Program-made: the position numbers and the translations under genes
Part shown: positions 8,526 to 17,612 of the stretch, one piece after another
Layout of the letters: every line of letters begins with the position of its first letter
Numbering within the stretch: the first letter of the stretch is position 1
The notes under the pieces: model-generated
Told to the model about the DNA's origin: nothing
The model's input: only the letters and a program-made list of their open reading frames with translations
Databases searched by the model: none
Assembly: GCA_020832545.1 (NCBI GenBank)
Contig: JAFIEK010000004.1
Span: forward strand, 118,911-182,910
Length of the DNA stretch: 64,000 bases
Direction of reading: 5' to 3'
DNA from: Pararhodobacter sp.
GTDB lineage: Bacteria; Pseudomonadota; Alphaproteobacteria; Rhodobacterales; Rhodobacteraceae

Positions 8526-8806
8526 TGCGCCGCGCGTTCCAATGCAGAGATGTCGATCTTGCCCATCTGCATGAAGGATTCCATGACCTTCGGGTCAGAC
8601 GAAGAGAGCAATTCGGTCAGATGTCGGGGGATGATTTGCCATGACAGACCGAAGCGATCCTTCAGCCAGCCATAGCGCGGCGCCCATGAATAGGTATCCA
8701 GTTGCATGTGGATTCGCCCGCCCGCGCCAATCGCTTCCCAAGCGCGATCAAGGGCCACGCGGTTTTCGGTGGGCATTGCGCATATAAAGCTTTGGATGCA
8801 GGCCAT
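8522..8806 (-). CDS. VOC-superfamily (PhnB-like) protein, short, probably N-terminally deleted
   Basis: Only 94 residues, against about 140-160 for PhnB-like glyoxalase-fold proteins. The C-terminal half is intact and characteristic: LDRAWEAIGAGGRIHM, then YGWLKDRFGLSWQIIPRHL. The ATG has a very good Shine-Dalgarno sequence (AAGGAGACAGCAT-ATG), suggesting that the original start survives and an in-frame segment after the first ~10 residues has been lost. It is coupled (ATGA) to the AlkD-like gene. The missing first beta-alpha-beta unit probably makes it inactive. Confidence 0.6.
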   Translation of the reverse strand: MACIQSFICAMPTENRVALDRAWEAIGAGGRIHMQLDTYSWAPRYGWLKDRFGLSWQIIPRHLTELLSSSDPKVMESFMQMGKIDISALERAAQ

Positions 8807-8886
8807 ATGCTGTCTCCTTATGTCTTGCCGGGACTACGGGCGATGGTCGGTCGCCTGCGTGCGCGCCTCGAACTGTCGATGATGCG

Positions 8887-9317
8887 CTAACCAGCCTGCT
8901 CAGGTCCGGGCTGAAGGATCGCCCACTGGATGCCGAAGGGATCCTCGATCAAGCCCCAGTCGTCGCCCCAGAACTGCCGCTCAAATGGCATGACAACAGT
9001 GCAACCGGCAGCAACCGCGCGGTCCCACCACATCGGCCCGTCCGCGACAACAAGTTGCATATGCGCGCGGTTCAGAGGGCCCGGATCGGCACGGGCTCGC
9101 AGCCATGATCGGTCATCATCAGCGCGCCGCCGTTGATTTCGATCTGGGCATGCATCAGGCTTTCAGGGGCTTCGGGGTTGGGCATCCGGCCAAGATCGGA
9201 CGCACCAAACGCCTTTGCATAGAAATCCTCCGCCTCGTTGGCGCGGCCACCATAGCCGATATACGGGATCACGCCCTGCATCACGGAGGCGTCGGGGAGG
9301 GTTGCGGTTTCGGTCAT
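8887..9317 (-). pseudogene. VOC / glyoxalase-fold protein with a frameshift
   Basis: The ATG at 9317 opens a PhnB-like protein (VIPYIGYGGRANEAEDFYAK, then INGGALMMTDHG). The frame then stops at 9072-9074. The rest continues in another frame down to a TAG at 8887: GPLNRAHMQLVVADGP, WWDRAVAAGC and FGIQWAILQPGPEQAG. One base appears to be missing around 9084-9092, where the reading expected is E-P-V-P-D-P-G-P-L-N. Restoring it gives about 143 residues, normal for the family. The change could be a real mutation or a sequencing error. Confidence 0.8.
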
Positions 9318-9557
9318 GTCATGTCTCCCTATCTGGTTCGATCGGGGTTGAAAAGCGACCCGCCGGTCGGCTTGCGCCCCTACCCGGACGGGTGCAGTGG
9401 CGCGGGGCCGCTTCAGGACTGGGCAAGCTGAATTGGCGCGGTCACACCGCATGTGAATCACGGATTAGACTTGTTTATCAAAAGATGTTGCATATACAAG
9501 TTTATGGCAGGTAACACGCGGTACAATGCGCATGAACGTGCAATCAGGGTAAAGCCA

Positions 9558-10100
9558 GTGGCGACTTCACTCTTTGACATGAGCGTGCCGACATTCCTTC
9601 AGACCGTGAAGGCCGTCGGCGGCTTCCTTGACCGGGCGATCACACATTGCCAGCAGACGGGAACTGATCCCGACGACTTCGTGAATACACGTCTGTTCCC
9701 CGACATGGCGCCGTTCTTTTTTCAGATCGAATGCGTGGACAACTATTCAGTCTGGGGGTTGGAGGCCATGAGAAGCGGCGCTTTCGCCCCGCCAGACCTT
9801 GTTGGAATGGTCCCGTTCGCCGACCTGCAGGCCCGGATCGCACAGACAGAGGTAGCGCTGAATGCGTTCACACCTGACGAGGTGAACGGCTGGGCGGGCA
9901 AGGAACTCAACCTGATACTTGAACACATCAGCCCTCGGCCGACGGCATTGACGTCGGAAACCTTCTTCCTGTCGTTTCTATTGCCGAACTTTCATTTCCA
10001 CACGGTCACGGCCTACGATATCCTGCGCACACGGGGGGTGCCGATTGGCAAGCGTGACTATGAAGGCCAGTTGCGAACGAGAGCTTCCTTGCGGAATTAA
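9558..10100 (+). CDS. DUF1993 domain-containing protein
   Basis: A 180-residue protein matching the DUF1993 family (DinB-like four-helix fold, function unknown). The start was placed at GTG 9558 because the product then begins VATSLFDMSVPTFLQTVKAV, aligning with the usual M-x-SLYDASVP opening of the family, and because CAGGGT lies about 9 bases upstream. Upstream in-frame ATGs (9453, 9504) would add residues without family similarity. The LEHISPRPTALTSETFFLSF and FLLPNFHFHTVTAYDILR C-terminal segments are typical. Confidence 0.82.
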   Translation: MATSLFDMSVPTFLQTVKAVGGFLDRAITHCQQTGTDPDDFVNTRLFPDMAPFFFQIECVDNYSVWGLEAMRSGAFAPPDLVGMVPFADLQARIAQTEVALNAFTPDEVNGWAGKELNLILEHISPRPTALTSETFFLSFLLPNFHFHTVTAYDILRTRGVPIGKRDYEGQLRTRASLRN

Positions 10101-10203
10101 GAGCTATGTATCGGCAGTTGCTTACCGGTCCTGACAACCAGCTCCAATTCGTGGCGTCGCAACAAGCGGATAGCACGGCGAAGGTTTTCCTGATCAGCGT
10201 TTG

Positions 10204-10539
10204 CTAGGTGTCGAAATCAGCAATTGCGCGCTTGGTGGCAGAGCTTCGCCAGCGCCTTTCCAGAATGCGCTCGACGACCGCGGTGTGAACATGTTCCAGT
10301 CGCGCCAGAACGATGTCATATCCGTCATAATGAGCTTCGCAGAAAAATGCATCTGGCATCAGATCGATGAGATGCTCTCGCTCATCCTGCGGCACATCCA
10401 GCAGGACGATGCTGTTGTCACCCAGCCTGTGCCGCGCGAGCAAACGCTTGCGCACCTTCAGGGACGGCTCGCCATAGGAACTGGCTTCCGCAACCTCGGG
10501 CCATTGCATCGCGATATCAACCACATCACGCCACTGCAC
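10204..10539 (-). CDS. MmcQ/YjbR family DNA-binding protein
   Basis: An 111-residue protein of the YjbR/CyaY-like fold (MmcQ family): WPEVAEASSYGEPSLKVRKR, then DEREHLIDLMPDAFF and the ending ERILERRWRS. The GTG at 10539 is preferred to upstream ATGs because it follows the stop of the VOC gene by 4 bases and has CGGGAG as Shine-Dalgarno with 7-base spacing. The family is often described as DNA-binding, but no precise role is established. Confidence 0.82.
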   Translation of the reverse strand: MQWRDVVDIAMQWPEVAEASSYGEPSLKVRKRLLARHRLGDNSIVLLDVPQDEREHLIDLMPDAFFCEAHYDGYDIVLARLEHVHTAVVERILERRWRSSATKRAIADFDT

Positions 10540-10543
10540 AGGG

Positions 10544-10927
10544 CTACTCCCGATAGCCTTCTTGTGTCGAGATCCACCAGACGGCACCATTTCCGTCTGC
10601 GACCCCGCCGCGATAATCGCCATCGCCAGATCGTTTCAGTTCCTGCACGATCTGCCCACCCGCATCGACGGCCTTCGCGAAGGTTTTCTCGGCATTCGCG
10701 ACATAAACATGAACATGCGCCTCACCCGCGTCAGGCATCTCGCCCATCATGATGACCGTATCGTCTATCCGCGCTTCAGCGTGTTCGATTCCTGCGCCAT
10801 CTTTGCGGTAATGCACGCGCAGCCGGTTGGCGGCGAACACATCCTCAAGAAACCGAAGGGTGGCTTCGGCATCGCGCACGATCAGATAGGGGCTGGCAGA
10901 CGTATAGCCTGCGGGTTTCCAGGACAT
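10544..10927 (-). CDS. VOC-family (glyoxalase/bleomycin-resistance fold) protein
   Basis: A 127-residue PhnB-like VOC protein. SASPYLIVRDAEATLRFLED opens the first beta-alpha-beta-beta-beta unit and AHVHVYVANAEKTFAKAVDA the second, ending GDYRGGVADGNGAVWWISTQ. These folds build metal-dependent lyases, dioxygenases or drug-binding proteins; no assignment beyond the fold is safe. It is the first gene of a two-gene unit with the YjbR-like protein (4-base gap). Confidence 0.85.
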   Translation of the reverse strand: MSWKPAGYTSASPYLIVRDAEATLRFLEDVFAANRLRVHYRKDGAGIEHAEARIDDTVIMMGEMPDAGEAHVHVYVANAEKTFAKAVDAGGQIVQELKRSGDGDYRGGVADGNGAVWWISTQEGYRE

Positions 10928-11175
10928 GAGTTAAGTCTAGCACGCTCATGACACGGGTCAAAACGAGTGCCCGCCTGCGCAACGCCGCAGGCCGTTCACC
11001 CCGCGGCGGAACAGGCGCGAAATCACGGCCTGCAGCACAAGCCGGCACGTCTGGCGCAGGGCACCCGGCGCGGCAGGTCCTTCCCTTTCGCTTTGCATCC
11101 CGACCACCCGAACGGAAAAGCTGTAACTTCTGCTTCACAACGAATGGCAGTTGAACGCTCTGGACCGCTGCGACC

Positions 11176-11817
11176 TCAATCTACATGTTCCGGGATCGGC
11201 ACAAACAAGGCCTGAACCAGAAACCGGAAAGTCAGAATCTGGCGCTTCAGAGTCAAAGGATCCCCATAAGCCTTGGCCATGATGATACCCCCCTCAATGA
11301 CTGTAGGGACCATGTCAGCCAGTTCATCCAGATCAATCGGCTCTCGTGGTTGGTATCGGGTACCTATTTCGGCGATCATTGATCGAAACCGGCGACGCCA
11401 GAGCAGTGCCGCCTCATTGTTGAGTTGTCTGAGTTCACGGTCAAACATGCGCTCCTGATAGCAGGAAATGGCAACGATGCAGCCGGGATGCCCATTGGGC
11501 ATATCACCCATCACATCGGCTAGAAATTTTAGCCCAAGCAGGAAAATCTGGAGCGGGTCGTCAACCAGCGAAGCTGCGCGCGCGAACACCTCGTCGAACA
11601 CGCGCTCATCATCCTGAATGTAGCGGCGCAGAAGTGCCTTGGCGAGCGTGTTCTTATCCTGGAAATGATAGAAGAACCCGCCCTTTGAAAGCCCACATTC
11701 GCTGATCAGCTCGTCGATCGATGTGCCTGTGAAACCCTTGTCAAGAATGGCGGCCTGCGCGGCATCAAGAATCCGCTGGCGGGTGGCCTCACCCTTCATC
11801 GTCCCTGACGCAGTCAT
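11176..11817 (-). CDS. TetR family transcriptional regulator
   Basis: A 213-residue TetR protein. The N-terminal HTH is clear (ATRQRILDAAQAAILDKGFT, then GLSKGGFFYHFQDKNTLAKA), followed by a ligand domain with the TetR_C-type segment HPGCIVAISCYQERMF. The start is ATG 11817, preceded by GGAGGT with 8-base spacing; the longer frame upstream has no support. It is divergent from the homocysteine S-methyltransferase homologue 200 bases away, which it may regulate (positional inference). The 11818-12016 gap holds a short ATCTG-N6-CAGAT symmetry near 11909 of unknown meaning. Confidence 0.9.
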   Translation of the reverse strand: MTASGTMKGEATRQRILDAAQAAILDKGFTGTSIDELISECGLSKGGFFYHFQDKNTLAKALLRRYIQDDERVFDEVFARAASLVDDPLQIFLLGLKFLADVMGDMPNGHPGCIVAISCYQERMFDRELRQLNNEAALLWRRRFRSMIAEIGTRYQPREPIDLDELADMVPTVIEGGIIMAKAYGDPLTLKRQILTFRFLVQALFVPIPEHVD

Positions 11818-12016
11818 CGGACTACACCTCCAGTCGGTTTTCCTACAGAATCCGGCAAGGCCGGCCCGCGCTAAGGCAAGACGAGAAATACTAACATATT
11901 GAGCGATCTGCATAAACAGATTTGGGGGTGAACCAAACCATGATGGCAGTAGAGCCGCGCTGCCTCGAAAGCTTAGAATCCTGTCGAAGCACCAAGCAGC
12001 AAGCAAGGTTCTCGCC

Positions 12017-13015
12017 ATGATACGACAAACAGAACAGGAGGTGTCCGGCGATACGCGCCTGGCATCCACCCGCTTTCAGCCACGCAAGCCCGGTCTGGTC
12101 TACCTGACCGAAGGCGGCACCGAGACAGAGATCATGTTCCGCTACGGTCACGAGTTGCGCGAATTCGCGATGTTCGAGTTGCTGGACAAGCCGGCAGCCG
12201 TAGATGATCTGAGCAGGCTCTACCGAAAACTTCTGGATACAATTGCCAGGCATGGATTTGCCGCGATGATTGCGGGTTTTGACTATCGGGCGAGCCCCGA
12301 TTGGGGGGCGAAGCTGGGGTATTCACGCCAGGGCCTTGCCGAGATGCAGCACCGCTGCATCGACTTCCTCCGCGAAGTTGCCGCGCCCTATCAGAACGAC
12401 CTCCCCGACATCGCCATCTGTGGCTGTGTCGGTCCGCGCGGCGACGCCTACGCGATAAACCGAGACATCACCGCAGAAGAGGCCGAGGAGTACCATTCGG
12501 TACAACTTGAAACCCTCAGAGAGTGCAATGTCGACATGGTGTGGGGTGCCACCTTCAACAATGTTCCAGAGGCCGTGGGGCTGAGCCGTGCGGCCGCCCG
12601 GTTTGGATTGCCGCTGAACCTGCATTTCACCCTGACTGGCGAACATCGGCTGCACTCTGGCCCTTCACTGCGCGAGGCCATTGAGGCGACAGATACGCTT
12701 GCTGGGGAAGCAAGGCCCGATTCCTACGGCATCAACTGTTCGCATCCGGTGGAATTCCTTCCCGCCTTGGAGCCGGGAAGTTGGATCAGCCGTATCCGGG
12801 CGCTCCGGCCGAACGCCGCCAAGATGGACAAGATCGCGCTGTGCAAGCTCAACCATATTGAGGAAGGTGACCCCGAGGAATTGGGCGCCATGTTGGGCAA
12901 ACTGGCACAACACCACCCGCAGATCGACATTTGGGGCGGCTGCTGCGGCACCTGGGAGCGCCACATAGACGCCATTGCCCGTGGCGTAGTTGCCGCACGT
13001 GCCATGAGCGTTTGA
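12017..13015 (+). CDS. Homocysteine S-methyltransferase family protein
   Basis: A 332-residue single-domain Pfam S-methyl_trans (Hcy-binding TIM barrel) protein. The zinc-binding cysteines are visible: GINCSHP (about residue 237) and GGCCGT (about 314-319). LTEGGTETEIMF near residue 31 replaces the common DGG(M/T)GT loop. Family members methylate homocysteine or act on betaine, S-methylmethionine or other methyl donors. The substrate here is unknown. It could be relevant to the methyl/sulfur genes at 54-61 kb, but it lies far away with its own TetR neighbour. Confidence 0.88.
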   Translation: MIRQTEQEVSGDTRLASTRFQPRKPGLVYLTEGGTETEIMFRYGHELREFAMFELLDKPAAVDDLSRLYRKLLDTIARHGFAAMIAGFDYRASPDWGAKLGYSRQGLAEMQHRCIDFLREVAAPYQNDLPDIAICGCVGPRGDAYAINRDITAEEAEEYHSVQLETLRECNVDMVWGATFNNVPEAVGLSRAAARFGLPLNLHFTLTGEHRLHSGPSLREAIEATDTLAGEARPDSYGINCSHPVEFLPALEPGSWISRIRALRPNAAKMDKIALCKLNHIEEGDPEELGAMLGKLAQHHPQIDIWGGCCGTWERHIDAIARGVVAARAMSV

Positions 13016-13244
13016 GCATATCTCAACAGTGCCGGAGAAAGCCGATTTGCTCAAGACGGCGATCAACCAGCGCCTCAATTCAAGGGCGTGAAACCCGAAA
13101 CGGGCGAACAATCGAATTCACTACGGAACCGGAGGCAGTTCCGGCCGCTTGCGGACTGGCGGTTTGATGTCGTCACGCAACCGTTGTGGCCTGCATGACG
13201 CTGAAGCAGATCAAAAAGGAACTGTATCAAGGAAGTGAACGATC

Positions 13245-13547
13245 ATGAGCCTCTATGTCATCCGCCGCCGAAGTGCCTGGGCGAATGCCGAGGAACTTGA
13301 AGCCGCGGCCGCCACATCAGCCAGCATCGGTGACAATGACATGCCAGATCGCATCCGCTGGATCCGCTCTTATGTGGCTGCGGAACCTGACGGGCGCCTG
13401 GGAACGATCTGCATCTCCCAGGCCCGTGACGCGGCCTCCATCCGCGAGCATGCCGAACGCGCCGGAAAGCCGGGAGAAGCGATCGAATCCATCGCCAACT
13501 CGGTCGTCATTCGCATTGACCCTGAGAAGGGACACCACGCTACCTGA
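13245..13547 (+). CDS. DUF4242 domain-containing small protein
   Basis: A 100-residue ferredoxin-like-fold protein of the DUF4242 (SCO4226 nickel-binding-like) group. It begins MSLYVIRRRSAWANAEELEA, contains IRWIRSYVAAEPDGRLGTIC and ends with the AERAGKPGEAIESIANSVV segment typical of the family. GGAAGTGAACGATC precedes the ATG. No function is established. A broken gene follows directly in the same frame. Confidence 0.75.
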   Translation: MSLYVIRRRSAWANAEELEAAAATSASIGDNDMPDRIRWIRSYVAAEPDGRLGTICISQARDAASIREHAERAGKPGEAIESIANSVVIRIDPEKGHHAT

Positions 13548-14024
13548 AAGGCCGTTCGGATCAAATGCAGTGAGCTCGGTCCAGCGGCGCTGAGGCTTGC
13601 AGGCCCGCTCGTCGATGCGGTCCGTGAGGTCAACGAGCGCTTCAGGGATGTGGCCGTCGCGGTGGAGGAGGGCTACGCACCTATTCCCTGTGCGAGCGGT
13701 CCTCACGGTGGCGCCATGGGTATCCACTATGTCAACGGGGCCTATCTGGAAACCGGGGAACTCGATATCTCATGACCAGAGGCGGTGATGTATGAGCCGC
13801 AGCCGGACGGGTCGCTGGAACTTGTGGCGGTCGAATACATCAGCTTCGACGGACCAGCCAGCCTTGGCGGCCACCTGTTCAGCTATGTCGGCGAGCCTAA
13901 CCGCTACGGGTTGCCCCCATTCTACCAGATTCATGTATGGGCCTGGAGGCCCAAACCGCACGGGACCTTTGCTGACATGAATCCGGACGTTTCCTGCGAC
14001 GCGGCTCAAGCCGGCTACCATTAG
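13548..14024 (+). pseudogene. Hypothetical protein gene with in-frame stop and missing 5' end
   Basis: In the frame continuing from the DUF4242 stop, a coherent protein reads LVDAVREVNERFRDVAVAVE, EEGYAPIPCASGPHGGAMGI, then a TGA at 13773-13775, and continues PEAVMYEPQPDGSLELVAVE to the ending MNPDVSCDAAQAGYH. The match of both halves in one frame shows a nonsense change (an arginine CGA would fit). No start codon or export signal is seen upstream, so the 5' end is also lost. The intact family is an uncharacterised, probably exported protein. Confidence 0.7.
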
Positions 14025-14132
14025 CTGCTACCGCCTGCCAGCGAAGTAGGGGCGGGCAAGGCGTTGGTCGCAACTGGCAGGCAATCTCGGCGGTTCAGGT
14101 TTTCGCGGTTCAGGTTTTCTGTGCCTCCTCCG

Positions 14133-15257
14133 TCAGAAAATCGCTGTAGGCACGACCAGATACTTGGACCCCGTGGATTTCTTTACATAGGCGAGCGCTG
14201 TGTCAGGCTTCAGCACATCGGCCAGGCCGATACTGGCAGTATAATGACTGGCAAAGGTCGTTGCCATTTCGTCGGCAACCCGCTCACGCATCCGCTTGGC
14301 CGTCGACTTGTCCGCGCGCTGAAGGAAGTGGAAAAGGAGCCATCCACCAACGCCCCAGCACATGCCGAAGCCACGCTTGAGGACCGTCGCGCCGGTATCC
14401 AGACTGCCATAGATATAGACCTGCTTTTTCGTGTCGGTCCCGTAGCGGCTGTAGCTCTGACCGCGTGCGGCCACGGCCTCCATCGCGTTGAGGATCGCGC
14501 TGGTCATCTCCCCGCCGCCGATGGCATCAAAGGCCAGCGTCGCGCCGGTCTCAGCGATGGCCTGCTCAAGCGCCTGCGTGAAATCTTCGGCGCTGCTGTC
14601 CACCACATGCCTGGCGCCGATGCCGCGCAGCAGTTCGGCCTGCTTCGGGCTTCGGACAATGTTGACCAGTCCGATCCCGTCATCCTTGCAGATGCGCACC
14701 AGCATCTGCCCAAGGTTCGAGGCAGCCGGTGCGTGAACGATGGCGGTATGTCCTTCCGCGCGCATCGTCTCGACAAAGCCGAGTGCGGTCAGCGGATTGA
14801 CGAACAGCGCCGCGCCCTCGGCGGCGCTCGCGCCCTCAGGCAGGACGATGCAATTGTCAGGCGCGATCAACCTCAGTTCGGCATACATGGCACCACCGAT
14901 CATGGCGACTCGCTTACCAATCATATGCTGAAGGTCAGGGCCCGCCTCGATAACCGTTCCCGCACCTTCGTTGCCCATCGGCATGGACTGGCCAAGACGT
15001 GCGCGCACCGCAGCCAAACCCTGGGGCGGAACCTGCGCGGTCAGCACGGGTGCGTCTGCAGTGCCACCAGCCTGCAAGGTTGTCATATCGGCGGGGCCGA
15101 ACAACAAGCCCAGATCAGACGGGTTGATCGGCGCGGCCTCGACACGGACCAGCAATTCGCCGGGGGCCGGAACGGGCACGGTAACTTTCTCCAAAGAGAT
15201 CCGCAGCATCCCTTCGGCAGTGATAATCGATCTGAGTTCAAGGCTGTGTTGTGGCAT
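14133..15257 (-). CDS. Zinc-binding-dehydrogenase-like MDR oxidoreductase
   Basis: A 374-residue medium-chain dehydrogenase/reductase related to quinone oxidoreductases. The N-terminal GroES-like domain contains APINPSDLGLLFGPADM and GNEGAGTVIEAG (about residues 95-106). The Rossmann region contains ASNLGQMLVRICKDDGIGLV and KQAELLRGIGARHVVDSSAE. It lacks structural-zinc cysteines, as expected for the NADPH-quinone-reductase branch. It stands at the border of the catabolic island, pointing away from it; a role with enones or unsaturated acyl intermediates is possible but not shown. Confidence 0.85.
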   Translation of the reverse strand: MPQHSLELRSIITAEGMLRISLEKVTVPVPAPGELLVRVEAAPINPSDLGLLFGPADMTTLQAGGTADAPVLTAQVPPQGLAAVRARLGQSMPMGNEGAGTVIEAGPDLQHMIGKRVAMIGGAMYAELRLIAPDNCIVLPEGASAAEGAALFVNPLTALGFVETMRAEGHTAIVHAPAASNLGQMLVRICKDDGIGLVNIVRSPKQAELLRGIGARHVVDSSAEDFTQALEQAIAETGATLAFDAIGGGEMTSAILNAMEAVAARGQSYSRYGTDTKKQVYIYGSLDTGATVLKRGFGMCWGVGGWLLFHFLQRADKSTAKRMRERVADEMATTFASHYTASIGLADVLKPDTALAYVKKSTGSKYLVVPTAIF

Positions 15258-15510
15258 AGGGCTCTCTGCGCATGATCGTTTTGAATGGTATCCGACTACG
15301 ACGATGCCGACAGACTATTGTCCAGCATTATCGGGCGGGCTGAAAGCCCCTGATCCCACGGCAGCCTTTCTCGGAAAATGGCACCGGGTCAGTCAAGGAT
15401 TCACACTACATCGCTTGAATTATTGCACGTCCGGTCAGGGGTTCTGACCTGACACCAACGCTGCCTAGCCGCGCCGGTGATGACACGGGTTTGCCGGATG
15501 CGCGTGGCGG

Positions 15511-16011
15511 CTACTCCGTGAGCAACCGGCGAAAGAACCCGTCGCGGTAGAGCAGGTTCTCGCCCGGCGCCATCTTCAGATCCTGGACAAGGCCCAGCAA
15601 CAGATCGTGGCTGCCGTGTTCAAAGGCGCGTTCTATCCGGCACTCAAAACTGCTGACCGCCCCGGCCAGAACCGGCGCGCCGGTTGCGCCCTCGGACCAG
15701 TCGCCGGTATCGAAGGGGTTGCATTCGATCTGCGAACTGGTCGAGAAGCGCCGCGCGATGTCGGCCTGCGCGTCGGTCAAAAAGTTGACCGCAAAGACAC
15801 CCGCCGCGCGCAGGCGCGACGCCACCGGCAAGTCCCTGCGGACACAGACCACGAGGGTCGGTGGCTCGGTTGTGGCCGAACAGATTGCCGTGGTCGTCAG
15901 TCCCGCCCAGCCCGCCTGGTCACGGAACGTGAGCAGGGCCACCGCCGAGGCGACATGGCGCATCGCATTCTTGTATTCATCGACCGATATGGCCGCCGGA
16001 CCCGTTTTCAT
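15511..16011 (-). CDS. Flavin reductase family protein (two-component monooxygenase reductase)
   Basis: A 166-residue split-barrel flavin reductase (HpaC/NtaB type) with YKNAMRHVASAVALLTF, GLTTTAICSATTEPPTLVVC and SRLRAAGVFAVNFLTDAQ. Such proteins supply reduced FMN/FAD to flavin monooxygenases. It is the last gene of the minus-strand unit SDR, solute-binding protein, SMP-30, SnoaL, flavin reductase. It may serve the luciferase-like monooxygenase at 43.3 kb, though that gene has its own reductase neighbour. Confidence 0.9.
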   Translation of the reverse strand: MKTGPAAISVDEYKNAMRHVASAVALLTFRDQAGWAGLTTTAICSATTEPPTLVVCVRRDLPVASRLRAAGVFAVNFLTDAQADIARRFSTSSQIECNPFDTGDWSEGATGAPVLAGAVSSFECRIERAFEHGSHDLLLGLVQDLKMAPGENLLYRDGFFRRLLTE

Positions 16012-16031
16012 TCACACGCTTTCTGTTGGTG

Positions 16032-16595
16032 TCAGTCCTGTTCGCGCCCGTTGCGCGGCGATACATCGGCGCGGCCAATGTGATAGACCGGATCATCCGG
16101 CCAGCTACCGCCAACCGGCTGGCGAGGGCCAAAGCGCGCGCTGTCCGGGGCTTGCGGGGGCGGCTGATCCTCGACCCAGTCATAAACCACGGTGCGCGCG
16201 GCGATGCGCCACTCAGTGCCGCGCTTTTCAAACAGGTCGCAATAGCGCCCGATCAGCATGACCTGCCGCAGCACGCCATCGGCGCCCTCGCCGCGCTGAT
16301 GGGCGGTGAAACTGCTTTCCACCGCAGCTTCGTTCGCGCCGCGGAATTCGATCAGGATATTGCTGAGAACGTGGATATTGCGCGGCCCTCTGGCCCATGC
16401 GGCGCGCACCCAGTCAAAGAACCCCTCGACCGGGCCCTGATAGGGGCCATGCTGGTCGGTGGCATCGGGCCAGTAGGCGCTGCGCAGCGCCACCTCGTCG
16501 GCGCGATCGATGCCCCGGCAGTAGCGGTGCAAGCAATCCTCGATCGCAGCGCGATCGCTCAGCACACGGATCTGGTGTTCAAGTTCGGGCGTCAT
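16032..16595 (-). CDS. SnoaL/NTF2-fold nuclear transport factor 2 family protein
   Basis: A 187-residue SnoaL_4-like cone-fold protein: [52 protein letters not shown] and [13 protein letters not shown]. This fold includes ketosteroid-isomerase-like cyclases, isomerases and dehydratases used in terpenoid, steroid and aromatic catabolism. The ATG at 16595 was chosen because AGGAGG lies 7 bases upstream. Placement between a lactonase-like gene and a flavin reductase suggests a catalytic step in the same pathway. Confidence 0.85.
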   Translation of the reverse strand: MTPELEHQIRVLSDRAAIEDCLHRYCRGIDRADEVALRSAYWPDATDQHGPYQGPVEGFFDWVRAAWARGPRNIHVLSNILIEFRGANEAAVESSFTAHQRGEGADGVLRQVMLIGRYCDLFEKRGTEWRIAARTVVYDWVEDQPPPQAPDSARFGPRQPVGGSWPDDPVYHIGRADVSPRNGREQD

Positions 16596-16619
16596 TGTGA
16601 AGCCTCCTGAAGGTATCAA

Positions 16620-17552
16620 TCAGCCATGCGACGGGCGCGTCTGCGCCTCGCCCAGACGCGGCTCTGGAAGGCCCGTCACGCCCAGCCCTTCCAGCGCGAA
16701 CATATGTCCGCCCATCGGATGCCGCGAGATCGCGCGCCCCGAACCGCTGTCCCTGATCGAGGTGACGTAGAGCGTCGACAGGTCCGGCCCGCCGAAACAC
16801 AGGCTGGTCGGCAGGTCGGTCGGCGCGTCGATCAACCGGTCCAGCTTGCCCGAGGGCGTAAAGCGGGCAAGCTTGCCGACATTGACCAACGCAACCCAGA
16901 CAAAGCCCTCGGAATCGACTGTTGCGCCATCGGGCCCGGAATTGAACTGCTGGGTGTCGGCAAAGACGCGCGGCGACGACAGAGGCCCGTTGTCGCTGCC
17001 ATCGCCCCCTGCATCGTAGTCATAGGCGCGTACATAGCGGTCAAGGCTGTCAGCGTGATACATCGTCTTGCCGTCGGGGCTGAAGCACAGCGCGTTCGAG
17101 ATGCGGATGCCGGTGGCCAGGATATCGGTATGGCCATGGTGATCAACGCGGATAAGCTCGCCCACCGGCTCGGCAAAAAGACCCATCCCACCGACCAGGA
17201 ACCTGCCCTGCCGGTCAACCCGGCCATCGTTCAGCCGCATCCGCGCGTTTGGCGGATCGACGCGGTACAGCAAGGTGCAATCGCCCGTCGCGGGATCGAC
17301 AAGGTAGATGCCATCGACCAGCCCCGCGACCAGCCGACCATCCGCGCACAGGCCGATGGAGCCGATGGTCGAGGGCAGCTCGACCGACCCGAAAGCACCG
17401 GTTTCGGGGTCGTGATGGCGCACAGTGCGCGCCACGCTGTCGATCCAGTAAAGCCGGTTGATCCGGTCATCCCAGACCGGGCTTTCGCCCAGCATGTCGG
17501 GCGTGGGCGAGAGGCATTTTGCGACGATTCTGGTCTCGTTTGAGGCGGTCAT
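16620..17552 (-). CDS. SMP-30/gluconolactonase/LRE family protein
   Basis: A 310-residue six-bladed beta-propeller of the SMP-30/gluconolactonase family. MLGESPVWDDRINRLYWIDS carries the first metal-ligand Glu, RMRLNDGRVDRQGRFLVGGM the Asn/Asp region, and ISNALCFSPDGKTMYHADSL the catalytic Asn and Asp blades. These enzymes hydrolyse lactones with a divalent metal. In this neighbourhood, with a Baeyer-Villiger-type oxygenase, lactone ring opening is the obvious guess. Confidence 0.9.
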   Translation of the reverse strand: MTASNETRIVAKCLSPTPDMLGESPVWDDRINRLYWIDSVARTVRHHDPETGAFGSVELPSTIGSIGLCADGRLVAGLVDGIYLVDPATGDCTLLYRVDPPNARMRLNDGRVDRQGRFLVGGMGLFAEPVGELIRVDHHGHTDILATGIRISNALCFSPDGKTMYHADSLDRYVRAYDYDAGGDGSDNGPLSSPRVFADTQQFNSGPDGATVDSEGFVWVALVNVGKLARFTPSGKLDRLIDAPTDLPTSLCFGGPDLSTLYVTSIRDSGSGRAISRHPMGGHMFALEGLGVTGLPEPRLGEAQTRPSHG

Positions 17553-17612
17553 GGCGTCTTCCGGTTGGTCGGCGGCCAGCCGTCAGGCCAGCCGCCACAC
17601 ATGATTGCGAGA

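Noticed and set aside
13773..13775. In-frame TGA considered as a selenocysteine codon
   Set aside because: The surrounding residues do not look like a redox motif, no selenocysteine insertion element was seen downstream, and the gene also lacks its 5' end, so decay is simpler.
14064..15275. 403-codon plus-strand frame opposite the MDR reductase
   Set aside because: The reverse strand carries the GroES-like and Rossmann motifs; the plus product has none.
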